Origin: Sulfuritalea sp.
Lineage (GTDB): Bacteria; Pseudomonadota; Gammaproteobacteria; Burkholderiales; Rhodocyclaceae
Assembly: GCA_016710465.1 (NCBI GenBank)
Contig: JADJVS010000015.1
Location: 404,637 to 468,636, forward strand
Direction: 5' to 3'
Length of the DNA stretch: 64,000 nt
The notes under the pieces were generated by a model. That model had not been told where the DNA came from, did no database searches, and saw nothing but the letters and a program-made list of their open reading frames with translations. The translations under genes were made by a program, and so were the position numbers. This document shows, in pieces, positions 62,640-64,000 of the stretch. The stretch's first letter is position 1. Each line of letters begins with the position of its first letter.

Positions 62640-62667
62640 TTGCGCAAAATACAAGGTTTTATATAAT
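62640..62667 (+). promoter_or_regulatory. Promoter of the toxin-antitoxin operon
   Basis: TTGCGC (62640-62645), 16-base spacer and consensus TATAAT (62662-62667). The toxin ATG is seven bases after the -10 box, so the transcript probably starts at or next to the A of the start codon. Confidence 0.75.
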
Positions 62668-62674
62668 CTAGCCC

Positions 62675-63001
62675 ATGAAAGAACTGCGTTTTCGCGGAAG
62701 CTCGCTTGACGATCTGCGCAAGTTCCCGGCGCTTGCCGTGCGGGAAGCCGGCTACCAGATGGACAAGGTGCAGAACGGCAAGGAGCCTACCGATTGGAAG
62801 CCGATGGAGACGATAGGCGCGGGCGTCAAGGAGATTCGGATACAGGACGAAGCCGGCACCTTCCGGGTGATCTACCTGGCGAAGCTGGCCGATGCGGTCT
62901 ATGTTCTGCATTGCTTCCAGAAGAAGACGCAGCAGACCAGCGAGAAGGACATCAAGCTGGCCCGGAAACGATTCAAGGACTTGATGAAGGAGCAGCCATG
63001 A
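62675..63001 (+). CDS. RelE/HigB-family toxin (Gp49-like)
   Basis: A 108-residue RelE-fold protein of the phage Gp49-like group: FRGSSLDDLRKFPALA, GVKEIRIQDEAGTFRVIYLAK and VLHCFQKKTQQTSEKDI. Such toxins cut mRNA on ribosomes. Toxin comes first, as in higBA. The TATAAT box before the start makes the mRNA leaderless. Confidence 0.88.
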   Translation: MKELRFRGSSLDDLRKFPALAVREAGYQMDKVQNGKEPTDWKPMETIGAGVKEIRIQDEAGTFRVIYLAKLADAVYVLHCFQKKTQQTSEKDIKLARKRFKDLMKEQP

Positions 63002-63321
63002 GCAAGGAACAACGATTCGCCAGTGTGTGGGATGCCATCGAAGACACGCCGCAGCAGGCGGCCAGCATGCGCGCCCGGTCGGCGTTGATGATGGAGCTTG
63101 AGAGCATCATCAAGCAGCGCGGCATGACCCAGGCGGAAGCCGCGGCCCTATTCGGCGTCACCCAGCCTCGCGTCTCTGACCTGATGCGCGGCAAGATCAG
63201 CCTGTTCTCGCTGGATTGCCTGATCGACATGGCGACCGTCGCCGGCCTGGAGCCTCACGTCACCATCAAGAAGCCGAAGGCGACACGGAAGCGGCGCGAC
63301 GAGGAACTGGCTGCGGCCTGA
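62998..63321 (+). CDS. HigA-type (Xre) antitoxin
   Basis: A 107-residue protein with a helix-turn-helix (MTQAEAAALFGVTQPRVSDL, RGKISLFSLDCLIDMA) that would bind toxin and repress the operon. It overlaps the toxin by four bases. The N-terminal 25 residues are an extension. Confidence 0.9.
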   Translation: MSKEQRFASVWDAIEDTPQQAASMRARSALMMELESIIKQRGMTQAEAAALFGVTQPRVSDLMRGKISLFSLDCLIDMATVAGLEPHVTIKKPKATRKRRDEELAAA

Positions 63322-63323
63322 CG

Positions 63324-63578
63324 ATGGACCTTTCGAAGATGGACAAGAAGGCGCTTTTTGACGAACTTGAGCGACAAAAGAAGCTCATGGCAACGCCTAT
63401 CGACTTCGATCAGTTGGAACGCGACGGACTGGTCAAGCGGGTCAGAAAGGGCGGGGTGACGTTCGACGTGCCAAACCTTCACCTACTGCCTGAGCACGTC
63501 AGGGCTCATATTGTTGAGGCTTCCACCGGCCCGAATGGGGCGCGGGTGAAGTTCAGCAAGACGGCGCCCAGCAAATAG
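63324..63578 (+). CDS. Third gene of the toxin-antitoxin operon, unknown
   Basis: An 84-residue soluble protein two bases after the antitoxin gene. It has a helical N-terminus (MDKKALFDELERQKKL) and a mixed remainder; no family recognised. The spacing makes it part of the same transcript, and it could be a third member of the module. Confidence 0.7.
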   Translation: MDLSKMDKKALFDELERQKKLMATPIDFDQLERDGLVKRVRKGGVTFDVPNLHLLPEHVRAHIVEASTGPNGARVKFSKTAPSK

Positions 63579-63581
63579 GAC

Positions 63582-63809
63582 CTACCCCGGCAGCCGTACC
63601 GGCTTGAAGCCCGTCCCACTCGCCGCCGCCAGCGCGCGGGTGAGGAAATCGCCGCACGAAACCCCCAGCGGCACCGCCTCACAGTGGTAGCGATCCCCCA
63701 TCAGCGTCTGAAAGACCGGAATCAGCTTCGGGTCGCGCTGATCCGGAGCGATGACGGCGACGTCGACTACCGCCTCGATCTTCTGCAGCCTGCGCTCGAT
63801 CGGGTTCAT
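63582..63809 (-). CDS. Hypothetical protein (75 aa) of the element
   Basis: A 75-residue protein, starting MNPIERRLQKIEAVVDVAVI, with a short coiled coil at the N-terminus. Two cysteines. Family unknown. It overlaps the upstream minus-strand frame by four bases and converges on the 63324 gene with a 3-base gap. Confidence 0.6.
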   Translation of the reverse strand: MNPIERRLQKIEAVVDVAVIAPDQRDPKLIPVFQTLMGDRYHCEAVPLGVSCGDFLTRALAAASGTGFKPVRLPG

Positions 63810-64000
63810 TGCAGATCCTCCTGTTCGATCTTGGCCGGGACAACAACGACCGGGCCCCGCCCGTACTGCGCCCTATGCCGTGCAATCGCCTGGTCGCCGG
63901 TTTCGTCAGACAGGCGGCAGCAAACACGCCAGGCGCTGCTTGATGGATCGATACGGCGCGCGGCGCGCTCTACCCGCTCAAGCCGATTCGTGAGGCGGCT
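63806..64000 (-). CDS. Partial hypothetical protein at the right edge
   Basis: An open frame of 64 residues from the window edge, ending AKIEQEDLQ and the stop that overlaps the next start (ATGA). Rich in arginine and acidic residues (RLTNRLERVERAARRID). Its N-terminus is outside the window. Phage-type small genes often look like this; no family assigned. Confidence 0.5.
   Translation of the reverse strand, partial: SRLTNRLERVERAARRIDPSSSAWRVCCRLSDETGDQAIARHRAQYGRGPVVVVPAKIEQEDLQ

Overview
The window is high-GC, gene-dense chromosomal DNA of a betaproteobacterium, most likely in or near the Rhodocyclales. The evidence is the gene order rseC-degQ-glutaredoxin-lepA-lepB-DUF4845-rnc-era-recO-pdxJ-acpS-nagZ, the petABC-sspA-sspB block, and the product families; no species call is possible from the sequence alone.

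Layout. 1-9.7 kb: the housekeeping operon from rseC to nagZ, with most genes joined by 1-4 base overlaps. 9.7-13.5 kb: a small PIN/ribbon-helix-helix toxin-antitoxin pair and a four-gene minus-strand operon (ArsC-like reductase, Hsp33, spermidine-synthase-like methyl/aminopropyltransferase fold, EamA transporter). 13.5-22.8 kb: two linked membrane/secreted proteins (DUF2157/DUF4824 type), a MacB-like export set (adaptor, ATPase, two permeases), a luciferase-like flavin enzyme and an M48/TPR lipoprotein protease. 22.8-25.2 kb: moeA and moaA for molybdenum/tungsten cofactor synthesis. 25.4-32.8 kb: lipoprotein, DUF1800/DUF1501 pair, a frameshifted small secreted protein, an Lrp-type regulator divergent from a phenylpyruvate-decarboxylase-like ThDP enzyme, a lytic transglycosylase and an FHA protein. 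32.8-44.2 kb: prfC, recJ, a phosphoglycerate-mutase-like protein, lolCD, DUF2062, CBS protein, comEC and an SrkA-like kinase. 44.2-49.6 kb: alpha/beta hydrolase, then a tungsten aldehyde oxidoreductase (AOR) operon. 49.6-59.4 kb: 4.5S RNA, LTXXQ protein, dnaX-ybaB-recR, a CoA-transferase, the cytochrome bc1 operon, sspAB and a secreted hydrolase. 59.5-64 kb: the left end of an integrated element with a P4-type integrase, a chain of overlapping small genes, a HigBA-type toxin-antitoxin module and phage-like minus-strand ORFs running off the window.

How genes work together: the decarboxylase (phenylpyruvate to phenylacetaldehyde) and the AOR complex (aldehyde to acid) would make two consecutive steps of anaerobic phenylalanine degradation of the type known in Aromatoleum, with moaA/moeA supplying pterin cofactor. 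This link is inference, because the genes are 14 kb apart.

The least explained material is in the spaces between genes and in the element. It includes a short dispersed repeat (core GTCGGCGCTGGCG) seen about ten times, two nested palindromes between permease genes, a short insertion inside the AOR operon, and a recurrent -10-like box 6-10 bases before start codons that suggests leaderless mRNAs. It also includes an Hsp33 lacking two of its four zinc cysteines. No tRNA gene, CRISPR array or transposase was seen.
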